DNA of 64,000 nucleotides from Bacteroidota bacterium (GTDB lineage: Bacteria > Bacteroidota > Bacteroidia > UKL13-3), in assembly GCA_027487835.1 (NCBI GenBank), contig JAIYCU010000016.1, positions 1-64,000 on the forward strand, in the 5' to 3' direction. A program made the position numbers and the translations under genes. Positions 26,246-36,202 of this stretch are shown one piece after another; the first letter of the stretch is position 1, and each line of letters opens with the position of its first letter. The notes beneath the pieces were generated by a model. That model searched no databases, was not told the DNA's origin, and was given only the letters and a program-made list of their open reading frames with translations.

Positions 26246-27679
26246 TTAAGGAGTTAACGTTTTTAAAACAGGTTCTATAAGTTCAAAAATAGGTTCAGGG
26301 TATATTCCAAGGGCAAATATCAAAACACCTATGATGCCTAATACTAATTGCTCATTCCATTTCAAATCTTCAAATTGCATATTTTCTATAATGGCATCGC
26401 CTAAAACTACTTTTTGGTACATCCTTAGCATGTAAACGGCACCCAAAATAATGGTTAAGCCCGCAAAAACACTTAACCAAGTATTGTAACTATAAACACT
26501 AAAGAGCAACATAAATTCACCCACAAACCCGTTGGTTAAAGGGAGAGCTACAGAGCCTAATACGATTACCATAAACCAACCTGCGAATCTAGGCGCCACT
26601 TTTCTAATGCCGCCGATTCCTTCTACTTGATTGCTGCCAGTTCTATTCATAATAATATCTGCACAAAAGAAAAGACCAACCACATTAATACCGTGTGCAA
26701 ACATTTGTGTCAAACTACCTTGTAAGCCAACCCTACTCATGGTAAAAACACCAGCCGAAATTAAACCTACGTGTGCAATTGAGGAGTAAGCCAATAATTT
26801 CTTTAAATCACGTTGCATAATGGCAATTACCGAGGCATAAACAATACCAACCACTGATAAGGTAATTGCTACTGATTGCCATTCTTTAAATCCATCAGGA
26901 ACAATAGGTAATAACCATCTAATTAAACTGTAAGTTCCCATTTTAAGCATAATCCCAGAAAGTAGCATGGTTCCTTGCGTAGGAGCTGTTTTGTAGGTAT
27001 CAGGTTGCCAAGTATGGAAAGGCACAATTGGTATTTTAATTGCGAAGGCTGCAAATAGCATCCAAAAAATCCAACCTTGCTCACAACTACAAATAGGATT
27101 TGCTTTTAAAACCGCCCAATCCAATGAATTTTGAGGTGAATACGTATAAAGGTAAATAAATCCAAACAGCATTAATAAGCTACCTGCTAAGGTATATATG
27201 AAAAACTTTAAGGTAACAGCTGCCCTGTCTTGGCCGCCCCAATTAAATGCTATAAAGTAAATTGGTATTAAGGCCAACTCCCAAAAAATATAGTAACCAA
27301 ATGCATCAAATGAGATAAAAACCCCAATTAAAGCCATTTGCATGAGTAACATTAAACTGTAAAAAACATTTGCTCTCTCCGTGAATCTATTAAAGCCAGC
27401 AAGCACAATTAGAGGTAAAAGTAAATTAGTAAGCAATACCATTAACATACTAATTCCATCCATGGAGAAATGAAATACCAAGTTTGGCTTTATGGCCATT
27501 TGATAAAGATATTCGAAGGGCTTGCTACCTTCTGCCAAAAACACATTGTAAGCATAACCCGTAAATACTAGCTGAACAAGTGTACCTACAAGCGCCGCTG
27601 CGCGACTTGTTATTCCTTTTGTAAACCAAATTACAATTGAAAATACAAGCGGGATTAAGAGTAAAAGTAGGCTAAGCAT
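26246..27679 (-). CDS. nuoM: NADH-quinone oxidoreductase subunit M
   Basis: A 477-residue antiporter-like subunit that moves protons. The conserved charged residues lie in YYIFWELALIPIYFIAFNWGG (Glu), AIKIPIVPFHTWQPDTYKTAPT (Lys) and KKLLAYSSIAHVGLISAG. The start codon shares one base with the nuoL stop (TAATG), indicating tight coupling. Confidence 0.96.
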   Translation of the reverse strand: MLSLLLLLIPLVFSIVIWFTKGITSRAAALVGTLVQLVFTGYAYNVFLAEGSKPFEYLYQMAIKPNLVFHFSMDGISMLMVLLTNLLLPLIVLAGFNRFTERANVFYSLMLLMQMALIGVFISFDAFGYYIFWELALIPIYFIAFNWGGQDRAAVTLKFFIYTLAGSLLMLFGFIYLYTYSPQNSLDWAVLKANPICSCEQGWIFWMLFAAFAIKIPIVPFHTWQPDTYKTAPTQGTMLLSGIMLKMGTYSLIRWLLPIVPDGFKEWQSVAITLSVVGIVYASVIAIMQRDLKKLLAYSSIAHVGLISAGVFTMSRVGLQGSLTQMFAHGINVVGLFFCADIIMNRTGSNQVEGIGGIRKVAPRFAGWFMVIVLGSVALPLTNGFVGEFMLLFSVYSYNTWLSVFAGLTIILGAVYMLRMYQKVVLGDAIIENMQFEDLKWNEQLVLGIIGVLIFALGIYPEPIFELIEPVLKTLTP

Positions 27680-29598
27680 TATTGTACTAATTGAATTAAA
27701 AGTAAAACCATCATGGCAAACACCATTATAAATAAATAAAATCCAGTATTTCCGGTTTGAACCAAACGCAGGGTTCTACCCGTAAAACCGACCATCCAAG
27801 CACTTGCATTTACAAACAAGTCAATCACCAATTTATCAATCACCACATGAAATACATCACTTAACACCATCATTGGCTTAACAAATACGGCATTATACAA
27901 TTCATCAATATAAAACTTTTTAGCTACCCATTTAGCCAATCCCTTGGTTTCGGTATCTGGTTCTGGAACTGTTTTTCTACTCACATAAAATACGTAGGCA
28001 ATTACAATACTTGTAACGGCTAAGGCAGTTGCCAATAACATTAGCATTATTTCTGTATTATGATCAACATGGTGTGCCTCGCCCAAAATAGATTTTGAAG
28101 TTTCTACAACTGGTGCTAAAAACCCATTAAACCAATGTGGCATATGCATCACGGCTGGCATACCTAAGAAACCAGCTCCAATAGCAAATAATGATAATAT
28201 AGCCAATGGAAGTGTCATGGTCCATGGCGATTCGTGCAAATGATGCTTTTCTTCTTCTGTCCCTCTAAAGCTTGTAAAGAAAGTTAAAAAGAATAACCTA
28301 AACATATAAAAGGCCGTAATCATCGAACTCACACTAAGTAATACCCACACTATTTTGTGATGAAAAGCCGCAGCTAAAATTTCATCTTTAGAGAAGAATC
28401 CTGCAAATGGAAAAATACCTGAAATGGCAAGTGTTGCAATTAAAAAGGTAATGGCTGTAACTTTTATATATTTCCATAGGCCACCCATTCTTCGCATATC
28501 TTGCTCTCCTCCCATGGCATGAATAACGCTACCGGCGCCCAAAAATAACAATGCTTTAAAAAAGGCATGTGTTACTACATGGAACATTCCAGATGTATAA
28601 GCACCTAAGCCCAAGGCCGCAAACATTAATCCTAACTGGGAAACCGTAGAATAAGCAAGTACCTTTTTTATATCATTTTGTTTGATCCCAATTATAGCAG
28701 CAAATAAGGAGGTTGCCACGCCAACCCACATTACCACTTCTAAAGTAAATGGTGCTAAACTAAATAGGATATTCGACCTAACAATCATATAAATACCTGC
28801 AGTTACCATGGTAGCAGCATGAATAAGCGCAGAAACAGGTGTTGGTCCTGCCATTGCATCTGGCAACCAAGTATACAAAGGTAACTGAGCACTCTTACCC
28901 ATTGCACCTACAAACAATAACAAGGTTATTACAACTAATAAAGGTGCGCCTTTTTCAAATTCTGCTGCATTGCTTAAAACAGTAGCAAAATCTAAACCTC
29001 CTAAATAAAACAGCATAAAGAACATGCCTAACAGGAAACCTAAGTCTCCAATTCTATTCATAATAAATGCCTTTTTTGCGGCATCATTATAGGCATCGTT
29101 GGTATACCAAAATCCAATCAATAAATAAGAGCATAAGCCTACCCCTTCCCAGCCAATAAACATAATGAGGTAACTATTTCCCATTACCAATAAAAGCATA
29201 AAAAATATAAAGAGATTAAGGTATGAGAAAAACCTTACAAACCCTTCATCATGGTGCATATAACCAATAGAATAAAGGTGAATTAAGAACCCAATGCCTG
29301 TAATCACTAACAACATGATTAAGCTTAATGGGTCGATTAAAAATCCGAAATTTAAACTTACCTCACCCCAATGCATCCAGGTAAATACGTCATAATCCAA
29401 AGACTGTTTATTGCCTAAATTTACAAAAAGGTAAACAGATAATAAGAAAGAGCCTAAAACTAACAGACTTGCAATCCATGGTCCAGCTGATTTTAGCTGC
29501 TTTCCAAAAAAGGTCAAAAGAAAGAATCCCAACAAGGGCAATAAAGGCACCCATAAAGAAGGGGCAATTAGATTTATTGGTTGAATAAATTGTTCCAT
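27679..29598 (-). CDS. nuoL: NADH-quinone oxidoreductase subunit L
   Basis: 639 residues, the distal antiporter-like subunit with the long lateral helix in its C-terminal part. Motifs include GWEGVGLCSYLLIGFWY, GKSAQLPLYTWLPDAMAGPT, ALIHAATMVTAGIYMIVR and KVLAYSTVSQLGLMFAALG. A His-rich loop (EEEKHHLHESP) is visible. It begins 13 bases after nuoK. Confidence 0.96.
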   Translation of the reverse strand: MEQFIQPINLIAPSLWVPLLPLLGFFLLTFFGKQLKSAGPWIASLLVLGSFLLSVYLFVNLGNKQSLDYDVFTWMHWGEVSLNFGFLIDPLSLIMLLVITGIGFLIHLYSIGYMHHDEGFVRFFSYLNLFIFFMLLLVMGNSYLIMFIGWEGVGLCSYLLIGFWYTNDAYNDAAKKAFIMNRIGDLGFLLGMFFMLFYLGGLDFATVLSNAAEFEKGAPLLVVITLLLFVGAMGKSAQLPLYTWLPDAMAGPTPVSALIHAATMVTAGIYMIVRSNILFSLAPFTLEVVMWVGVATSLFAAIIGIKQNDIKKVLAYSTVSQLGLMFAALGLGAYTSGMFHVVTHAFFKALLFLGAGSVIHAMGGEQDMRRMGGLWKYIKVTAITFLIATLAISGIFPFAGFFSKDEILAAAFHHKIVWVLLSVSSMITAFYMFRLFFLTFFTSFRGTEEEKHHLHESPWTMTLPLAILSLFAIGAGFLGMPAVMHMPHWFNGFLAPVVETSKSILGEAHHVDHNTEIMLMLLATALAVTSIVIAYVFYVSRKTVPEPDTETKGLAKWVAKKFYIDELYNAVFVKPMMVLSDVFHVVIDKLVIDLFVNASAWMVGFTGRTLRLVQTGNTGFYLFIMVFAMMVLLLIQLVQ

Positions 29599-29611
29599 TT
29601 AATTTTGTCTC

Positions 29612-29935
29612 CTACCCTTTTAACTTACTCAAAACATCAATATCTGTGCTACCAAGGTTTCTGTAGATACTTACCAATAAAGCAAGTCCTACCGCAACTT
29701 CTGCCGCAGCTACCACCATGATAAAAAAAACAAAAACTTGTCCGTCTGTATTGCCTGCATAAGCAGAAAAACTAACCAATAGTAGGTTTACAGAGTTTAA
29801 CATTAATTCGATACACATCAGAATTATAATTGCATTTCTTCTGATTAAAACGCCCATAACCCCAATTGAAAATAACAAAGTACTTAGCAATAAGTACCAA
29901 TTTTGCGGGGTAGATGTATTTACTAATTCACTCAT
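29612..29935 (-). CDS. nuoK: NADH-quinone oxidoreductase subunit K
   Basis: 107 residues with three membrane helices. The conserved acidic residue is in [17 protein letters not shown], and [17 protein letters not shown] carries the second Glu. Its ATG overlaps the nuoJ stop by 4 bases (ATGA). Confidence 0.96.
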   Translation of the reverse strand: MSELVNTSTPQNWYLLLSTLLFSIGVMGVLIRRNAIIILMCIELMLNSVNLLLVSFSAYAGNTDGQVFVFFIMVVAAAEVAVGLALLVSIYRNLGSTDIDVLSKLKG

Positions 29936-30435
29936 ATATTTCTCTCCTTTTTTGCTAACACTACCGACCCAATCATGGCTGCAATAAACAGCACAGAAGT
30001 CATTTCGAAGGGTAGTAAATAATCTGTAAATAATTTCATTCCTACTTTTTGAACAAATCCAACATCTGTTGTTTCAGGGGCGCTGTAAGGTCCTAATTGG
30101 GTTGAACGCATGGCTGCCAATAATACCAAGAACAACATTCCACCTGTAATAATTCCAATGGATTTACTAAGGATTGATTTATGCGGTTCTGATTCTTTGT
30201 TTAGGTTCAATAACATTACTGTAAATAACATTAGCACCATAATAGCACCTGCGTAAACAATGATATGAACAATGGCAAGAAACTGAGCATTGAGCATCAC
30301 ATAATGTCCAGCAATTGAAAAGAAACAAGCTATAAGCCACATCACACTATAAATAGGGCTTTTAGAAAAAACTACCATCAAAGCTGTAAAAACCGAAATG
30401 GCAGCTAATAAGAAAAATACAATATCACTCGTCAT
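29932..30435 (-). CDS. nuoJ: NADH-quinone oxidoreductase subunit J
   Basis: 167 residues with five hydrophobic helices. [20 protein letters not shown] is the family signature with the pi-bulge helix. The C terminus ends shortly after [14 protein letters not shown]. It begins 22 bases after nuoI. Confidence 0.95.
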   Translation of the reverse strand: MTSDIVFFLLAAISVFTALMVVFSKSPIYSVMWLIACFFSIAGHYVMLNAQFLAIVHIIVYAGAIMVLMLFTVMLLNLNKESEPHKSILSKSIGIITGGMLFLVLLAAMRSTQLGPYSAPETTDVGFVQKVGMKLFTDYLLPFEMTSVLFIAAMIGSVVLAKKERNI

Positions 30436-30457
30436 TTGTCAGGGTTAGCTTAAGTAA

Positions 30458-30991
30458 TTAATCAATTTTATACGACTTTTTGCGTTTAGAAATATCAATT
30501 CGCTCGTCTATGTTTTCTACCAATACATCTTTTCCAAATACAAACTTTCCTCTAGAATATTCTGAAGGCACAATTCTATCTGTAAGATAAATTGCGTCTT
30601 TAGGACAAGCTTCTTCGCACAAACCGCAGTATATGCAGCGTAGCATGTTAATTTCATATTTGGCAGCATACTTCTCTTCACGATATAGATATTCTTCTCC
30701 TTTTTGTCTTTCAGCAGCGTCCATTGTGATAGCTTCTGCAGGGCATGCAACAGCGCATAATCCACAAGCTGTGCAATTCTCTCTCCCTTGTTCGTCGCGT
30801 TTTAAAACATGCATCCCTCTGTAAACAGGCGCAAATTCACGTGTAACTTCAGGATATCTTAAAGTAGCTTTCTTTTTAAATAAGTGCTTTATAGTAATAG
30901 ATAAGCCACTAAAAATGGCAGGTAGGTATAACTTCTCTACAAAGCTCATCTCCTTTTTAACTACTACCTTCGAACGATTTGTTAATTGCAT
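30458..30991 (-). CDS. nuoI: NADH-quinone oxidoreductase subunit I
   Basis: A 177-residue ferredoxin-like subunit carrying clusters N6a and N6b. The two 4Fe-4S motifs are CTACGLCAVACP and CIYCGLCEEACP, the second followed by DAIYLTD. The N-terminal amphipathic helix (YLPAIFSGLSITIKHLF) attaches it to the membrane arm. It lies between nuoH (25 bases) and nuoJ. Confidence 0.96.
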   Translation of the reverse strand: MQLTNRSKVVVKKEMSFVEKLYLPAIFSGLSITIKHLFKKKATLRYPEVTREFAPVYRGMHVLKRDEQGRENCTACGLCAVACPAEAITMDAAERQKGEEYLYREEKYAAKYEINMLRCIYCGLCEEACPKDAIYLTDRIVPSEYSRGKFVFGKDVLVENIDERIDISKRKKSYKID

Positions 30992-31016
30992 AATTTTATT
31001 AGCTATTCAAGGCTTT

Positions 31017-32048
31017 TTAATTTCCAAAAAATGTAACTACAGCACCTGTGATTAAAACATTTATGATGGCCAAAGGCATTAACACTTGCCATCCAAGGCG
31101 CATCAATTGATCATAACGGAACCTTGGGATAGTCCATCTAACCCACATAAAGAAAAAGATAAAGAAAAGAATCTTTGTAAAAAAGGCTCCAAAACTAATT
31201 AAACTAACCAAGTTAGTAGGCAAAACAGTTTGCAGGTATTCTAAGCCTGGAAAATTATATCCTCCAAAAAATAATGAAGATATAATTGCAGAAGAAATAA
31301 ACATGTTGATATACTCTGCAAATAAATATAAACCTAATTTCATGGATGAATATTCGGTATGGTATCCACCTATTAATTCCGACTCCGATTCTGGTAAATC
31401 AAAGGGAGTTCTATTACACTCTGCAAAGGCAGTAATAATAAATATAAGCGCTGCCAAAGGTTGGTAGAATACATTCCAATTCAAACCTTTTTGGCCTTCC
31501 ACAATAGCATTTAAACTAAGAGAACCATCGGATATTAATAAAACCGCAATAACACTCATGCCCATGGCTAGTTCATAGCTAATCATTTGACTGCTGGCGC
31601 GAATGGCTCCAAGTAAAGCATATTTATTGTTAGACGACCAACCGCCAAGCATTATACCATAAACACCTAATGAAACAACACCTAATACATAAAGAATACC
31701 GATATTTATATCAGCAACCTGTAAATGGTAAGTTACACCTCCAAATTCCATTGGCGTTCCCCAAGGAATAACTGCAGAGGTCATTAAGGCAGTAACCATA
31801 AATAAACTTGGACCTAAAATAAAAAGAAATTTGTCGGATACCGTTGGGATAATTTCTTCTTTCAAGAACATTTTCACCCCATCTGCTATAGGTTGTAATA
31901 ACCCAAAAGGACCTGCTCTATCAGGACCAATCCTATCTTGAAGGAATGCTGCTACTTTTCTTTCTCCATAAGTTGCATAGGCAGCGAGCCCTAAACTTAT
32001 CAGAAAAATGATGACAATTAATATGACTTTAAAAATTAACACACTCAT
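31017..32048 (-). CDS. nuoH: NADH-quinone oxidoreductase subunit H
   Basis: A 343-residue, eight-helix subunit that forms much of the quinone chamber. Signatures are ATYGERKVAAFLQDRIGPDR, QPIADGVKMFLKEE and AFAECNRTPFDLPESESELI. The start overlaps the nuoG stop by 4 bases. Confidence 0.97.
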   Translation of the reverse strand: MSVLIFKVILIVIIFLISLGLAAYATYGERKVAAFLQDRIGPDRAGPFGLLQPIADGVKMFLKEEIIPTVSDKFLFILGPSLFMVTALMTSAVIPWGTPMEFGGVTYHLQVADINIGILYVLGVVSLGVYGIMLGGWSSNNKYALLGAIRASSQMISYELAMGMSVIAVLLISDGSLSLNAIVEGQKGLNWNVFYQPLAALIFIITAFAECNRTPFDLPESESELIGGYHTEYSSMKLGLYLFAEYINMFISSAIISSLFFGGYNFPGLEYLQTVLPTNLVSLISFGAFFTKILFFIFFFMWVRWTIPRFRYDQLMRLGWQVLMPLAIINVLITGAVVTFFGN

Positions 32049-33028
32049 GATCCTTCTCCTTCTGTTATTGGCAATGGCTTGATATCATTTAATTTAAACT
32101 CAGAACCTTTTTTTAACACTTGGTAATGGTTGGCAGAAATAACTGAATGTCTATTTACCTCAGCCGGACCTTCAATTTCCCAATCGCTGGTTTTCTTTTT
32201 ATCATATCTGCAAGTATTGCAAATAAACTCTTCCACTTCTCCCCATTGATCTTTGCGACCTGTTACTCTCAATACCTCTTCACCCTTATACCAAAGGTGA
32301 ACTTTGCCACTGCATTTATCACAGTTTCTATTGGCGCATACTGGTTTGGTAAACCAAACACGACTCTTAAACCTGAAGGTTTTGTCGGTTAAGGCACCAA
32401 CTGGGCAAACATCTATCATGTTGCCAGAAAAGTCATTATCAATTACCTTTTCGATATATGTTGAAATCTCTGAATGATCGCCTCTATTTAACACACCATG
32501 AACGCGGTTATCTGTAATTTGATCTGCTACCTTTACACAACGATAGCAAAGAATGCAACGCGTCATGTGAAGTTGGATTTTATCACCTAAACTAATTTTT
32601 TCAAAAGTTCTACGTTCAAAATCAGTGCGGGTTTTGGCTGAACCATGGTCGTAGCCTAAATCTTGCAAATGGCATTCACCCGCTTGGTCGCAAATAGGAC
32701 AATCTAAAGGATGGTTCAACAATAAAAATTCAACAACCCCTTTTCTTGCTTCAACAACTTTTGGAGAAGTTAAATTCCCAACTTCCATGCCATCCATAAC
32801 GTTGGTTCTACAAGAGGCTACCAATTTTGGCATAGGACGCGGATCTTTATCAGAACCTTTGGTAACCTCTACCAAACAAGTGCGGCAATAACCCCCACTG
32901 GTTTTTAACTTACTATGGTAGCACATAGTTGGCGGTGCTACATCCGGACCAATCATTCTTGCTGCTTGCAAAATACTTGTACCATCTGGTACTTCAATGG
33001 TTTTGCCGTCTATTGTTACTTTAGCCAT
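32045..33028 (-). CDS. nuoG: short NuoG-type iron-sulfur subunit
   Basis: Takes the place of NuoG but has only 327 residues against 700-900 in E. coli or Thermus. Present are the N-terminal 2Fe-2S ferredoxin domain (PTMCYHSKLKTSGGYCRTC), the His-Cys cluster region (CPICDQAGECHLQDLGYDHG), the 4Fe-4S motif CILCYRCVKVADQ with a distal Cys at VCPVGAL, and a further Cys-rich segment (CANRNCDKC, FICNTCRYDKK). The large molybdopterin-oxidoreductase-like domain is absent. Neighbouring genes overlap or abut it normally, so this is a natural short form, as known in other Bacteroidota, rather than a truncation. Confidence 0.92.
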   Translation of the reverse strand: MAKVTIDGKTIEVPDGTSILQAARMIGPDVAPPTMCYHSKLKTSGGYCRTCLVEVTKGSDKDPRPMPKLVASCRTNVMDGMEVGNLTSPKVVEARKGVVEFLLLNHPLDCPICDQAGECHLQDLGYDHGSAKTRTDFERRTFEKISLGDKIQLHMTRCILCYRCVKVADQITDNRVHGVLNRGDHSEISTYIEKVIDNDFSGNMIDVCPVGALTDKTFRFKSRVWFTKPVCANRNCDKCSGKVHLWYKGEEVLRVTGRKDQWGEVEEFICNTCRYDKKKTSDWEIEGPAEVNRHSVISANHYQVLKKGSEFKLNDIKPLPITEGEGS

Positions 33029-33040
33029 TTCAATTCAATT

Positions 33041-34384
33041 TTATGCGCTTACCAATTGGTTTACTGATTCGTAGTGACGTACTTTCTTTAGGTTTGTTGG
33101 ATTTTGCACAAATTCTTCAAACTCACTTCTAAAATGTCTGATGGCACTTGCCACAGGCCAAGCTGCTGCATCACCAAGTGGACAAATAGTATTTCCTTCA
33201 ATTTTAGCTTGAATTTCCCAAAGCAATTCTATATCTGCCATGGTGCCATGACCATCTAAAATTTTATGTAATATCTTTTCCATCCAACCTGTTCCTTCTC
33301 TACATGGGCTGCATTGGCCGCAGCTTTCATGGTGGTAGAATCTTGCAAAAGTGTGCAGGTTTTGTACAATGGATGTAGTTTCATCCATCACAATAAATCC
33401 GCCTGACCCAAGCATGGTACCGCTTGCAAAACCACCTTCAGAAAGACTTTCATAACTCATAAGTCGCTTCTCGCCAGCCGGTGTAGTTAGAATTTTATCT
33501 GCAGGTAAAATGGGAACAGAAGAACCTCCAGCCACTACGGCTTTTAATTTTCTTCCATTGATTATGCCCCCACAATATTCATCACTATAGATAAAATCTT
33601 CTACGGTAATTCCCATTTCTATTTCATACACTCCGGGTTTATTGATATGTCCAGATGCAGAAATTAATTTAGTCCCAGCAGATTTACCAATACCCACTGC
33701 TGCATAAGCCTCACCGCCTTCATTGATAATAGGAACAACTGCCGCTATGGTTTCTACATTGTTTACTACAGTTGGACAACCATATAAACCTGCAATTGCA
33801 GGGAATGGAGGTTTAATTCTTGGATTACCGCGTTTACCTTCTAAACTTTCTAGCAAGGCTGTTTCTTCGCCACAGATATAAGCACCTGCACCTACCTGAA
33901 CGTATAAATCATAGTCAAAACCTGATCCTAATATATTCTTTCCTAACCAACCATTTTGATAAGCTTCTTCAATTGCCTTTTCTAAGATGGATACAATGTA
34001 AAAATATTCACCTCTAATGTAAATGTACCCAGCTGTTGCTCCTAATGCAAAGCCGGATGTAATCATTCCCTCTATTAAAATGTGAGGAATTCTAGACATT
34101 AAATAACGGTCTTTAAAAGTACCTGGTTCTGATTCATCTGCATTACAAACAATGTACCTAGCCACTCCCTCAGGTTTCGCTAAAAAACTCCATTTCATAC
34201 CTGTTGGAAATCCAGCTCCACCTCTACCTCTAAGTCCAGATTTCTTTACTTCTTCTACAACGGCATCCGGACTCATAGTTTTTATAGCCTTTTCTACAGA
34301 CTTATAACCTCCATTTGCACGATATACCTCATAATTTTTAATACCAGGTACGTGGTCGTTTGCTAATAATAACTTTTTACCCAT
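33041..34384 (-). CDS. nuoF: NADH-quinone oxidoreductase subunit F
   Basis: 447 residues. It binds NADH and FMN and holds 4Fe-4S cluster N3. GLRGRGGAGFPTGMKWSF is the NADH-binding Gly-rich loop, CNADESEPGTFKDR the FMN region, and ESCGQCSPCREGTGW with a distal Cys in NTICPLGDAAAWP the cluster ligands. It is 5 bases after nuoE. Confidence 0.97.
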   Translation of the reverse strand: MGKKLLLANDHVPGIKNYEVYRANGGYKSVEKAIKTMSPDAVVEEVKKSGLRGRGGAGFPTGMKWSFLAKPEGVARYIVCNADESEPGTFKDRYLMSRIPHILIEGMITSGFALGATAGYIYIRGEYFYIVSILEKAIEEAYQNGWLGKNILGSGFDYDLYVQVGAGAYICGEETALLESLEGKRGNPRIKPPFPAIAGLYGCPTVVNNVETIAAVVPIINEGGEAYAAVGIGKSAGTKLISASGHINKPGVYEIEMGITVEDFIYSDEYCGGIINGRKLKAVVAGGSSVPILPADKILTTPAGEKRLMSYESLSEGGFASGTMLGSGGFIVMDETTSIVQNLHTFARFYHHESCGQCSPCREGTGWMEKILHKILDGHGTMADIELLWEIQAKIEGNTICPLGDAAAWPVASAIRHFRSEFEEFVQNPTNLKKVRHYESVNQLVSA

Positions 34385-34389
34385 GGCTG

Positions 34390-34926
34390 TTAATAGTGTT
34401 CAATATTTACTTGATCGAAATAGGTTTTGCGCTTGTCTTCAGTTTTGCAAGTTTCTAGAATCGAATCTACTTTATCGTAGGTAAGATTTTCATGAAATTG
34501 CGCGCCAATCATCATCATTGGAGCGGTTCCACAACTACCAAGACATTCTACTGTTTTTAATGTAAACATGCCATCTGGGGTAGTTTCACCGTCCTTTATA
34601 TTTAACTTCTTTTCTATGTGTTCAACAATTTCATTGGCACCTTTTAACCAACAACTGCTGGTTCTACAAACTTCAATTAAGCATTTGCCAACAGGGCTTA
34701 GATTAAACATGGTATAAAAACTAGCCACTTCATAAACCTCAATTGATTTTAGGTTCAAAACGCGTGCTACCTCATCCATGGCTTCCGGACTTAACCACCC
34801 GTCAAACTCAGCTTGAGCCAAGTGTAATACAGGTAATAAGGCCGATTTATGCTTTCCTTCCGGGTATCTTGCCACTATCTTTTCGATAACCGCAAGCGAA
34901 TCGTTACTAAATTTAACTTCACTCAT
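34390..34926 (-). CDS. nuoE: NADH-quinone oxidoreductase subunit E
   Basis: A 178-residue thioredoxin-like 2Fe-2S subunit (cluster N1a). The ligands are seen as CRTSSC and, later, CLGSCGTAPMM. It begins 75 bases after nuoD, the widest gap in the operon. Confidence 0.95.
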   Translation of the reverse strand: MSEVKFSNDSLAVIEKIVARYPEGKHKSALLPVLHLAQAEFDGWLSPEAMDEVARVLNLKSIEVYEVASFYTMFNLSPVGKCLIEVCRTSSCWLKGANEIVEHIEKKLNIKDGETTPDGMFTLKTVECLGSCGTAPMMMIGAQFHENLTYDKVDSILETCKTEDKRKTYFDQVNIEHY

Positions 34927-35001
34927 TGTTTAGTTTTTATTCTTTATTCTATTATCTCTAGTGCTTATTTCATGGAACATTGACCAAGGTCGATCCATTT
35001 T

Positions 35002-36198
35002 TTAAGCATCTAATTCTCCTGCAATTACGTTCATACTACTCATCGTCACAATCGCATCACTTAAGGTAGAGCCCTTAATCATTTCTGGATATGCTTGATA
35101 ATAAATAAAGCAAGGTCTTCTAAAATGCAATCTATAGGCTGCTCTACCACCATCACTCACCAAATAATAACCTAGCTCGCCATTACCACCTTCAACCGCA
35201 TGGTAAACTTCTCCAACTGGCACATCAGCCTCTCCCATTATTATTTTAAAATGATAGATTAAGGCTTCCATGTTGCGATAAACTTCTTCCTTTGGAGGCA
35301 AGAAGAAATCTGGAACATCAGCAAAAAACTTTCCTTCAGGTAGATTTTCAAAGGCTTGTTTTACAATTTTTAAGCTTTCCCACATTTCTTGTTGACGCAC
35401 CATAAACCGGTCATATGTATCTCCTTGTGTGCCTATCGGAATAATGAAATCAAAGTCTTGATAACTGCTATAAGGATTCATCACCCTAACATCATAATCA
35501 AGGCCGGCAGCTCTCAAATTTGGACCTGTAAATCCATACGCAAGGGCTCTATCAACAGAAATTGGACCTGCACCAATGGTACGGTCCATAAAAATTCTAT
35601 TTCGCTCTAATAAATTTGTAAATTCAGTTAAGGCAGCCGGAAATTCAGCAATAAATTCCTTAATCTTTTGCAAACATGCTGGTGAGAAATCTCTTTCTAA
35701 TCCCCCAATTCTACCAATATTGGTAGTTAAACGCGCACCACATATTTCTTCATAAATGTCATAAATCTTTTCGCGCCATTGGAATACATAGGTAAAACCT
35801 GTTAAAGCACCCACATCTACACCTATTACAGAATTACATATCAAATGGTCGGCAATCCTTGCCAATTCCATAATGATAATGCGCATATAATCTACCCTTT
35901 TTGGGGTTTCAACACCTAATAATTTCTCTACCGTCATGTGCCATCCCATATTATTAATAGGTGATGAACAATAGTTGAGTCGGTCTGTTAGCGGTGTTAC
36001 TTGGTAGTAAGGTCTTTTCTCAGCAATTTTTTCAAACGCACGGTGTATATAGCCTACTGTTTGCTCAGCATGCATAATAATTTCACCATCCATGGTAAGG
36101 ATATTTTGAAAGATACCATGCGTAGCAGGATGGGTTGGACCCAGATTTAACTGCGTTAATTCTGGTTTGTAATCATAACTTGTTTCAATTATTTCCAT
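35002..36198 (-). CDS. nuoD: NADH-quinone oxidoreductase subunit D
   Basis: A 49-kDa-type subunit lining the quinone pocket, 398 residues from the ATG at 36198. LNLGPTHPATHG near the N terminus contains the quinone-site His, and EQTVGYIHRAFEKI, NRIFMDRT and RLHFRRPCF are family regions. The frame can be extended to a TTG at 36213 overlapping nuoC, but the ATG gives a clean 4-base gap. Confidence 0.95.
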   Translation of the reverse strand: MEIIETSYDYKPELTQLNLGPTHPATHGIFQNILTMDGEIIMHAEQTVGYIHRAFEKIAEKRPYYQVTPLTDRLNYCSSPINNMGWHMTVEKLLGVETPKRVDYMRIIIMELARIADHLICNSVIGVDVGALTGFTYVFQWREKIYDIYEEICGARLTTNIGRIGGLERDFSPACLQKIKEFIAEFPAALTEFTNLLERNRIFMDRTIGAGPISVDRALAYGFTGPNLRAAGLDYDVRVMNPYSSYQDFDFIIPIGTQGDTYDRFMVRQQEMWESLKIVKQAFENLPEGKFFADVPDFFLPPKEEVYRNMEALIYHFKIIMGEADVPVGEVYHAVEGGNGELGYYLVSDGGRAAYRLHFRRPCFIYYQAYPEMIKGSTLSDAIVTMSSMNVIAGELDA

Positions 36199-36202
36199 GT
36201 GC

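Noticed and set aside
32045-33028. NuoG frameshift or truncation
   Set aside because: The gene overlaps nuoH by 4 bases and abuts nuoF as in an intact operon, and short NuoG is normal in this phylum.
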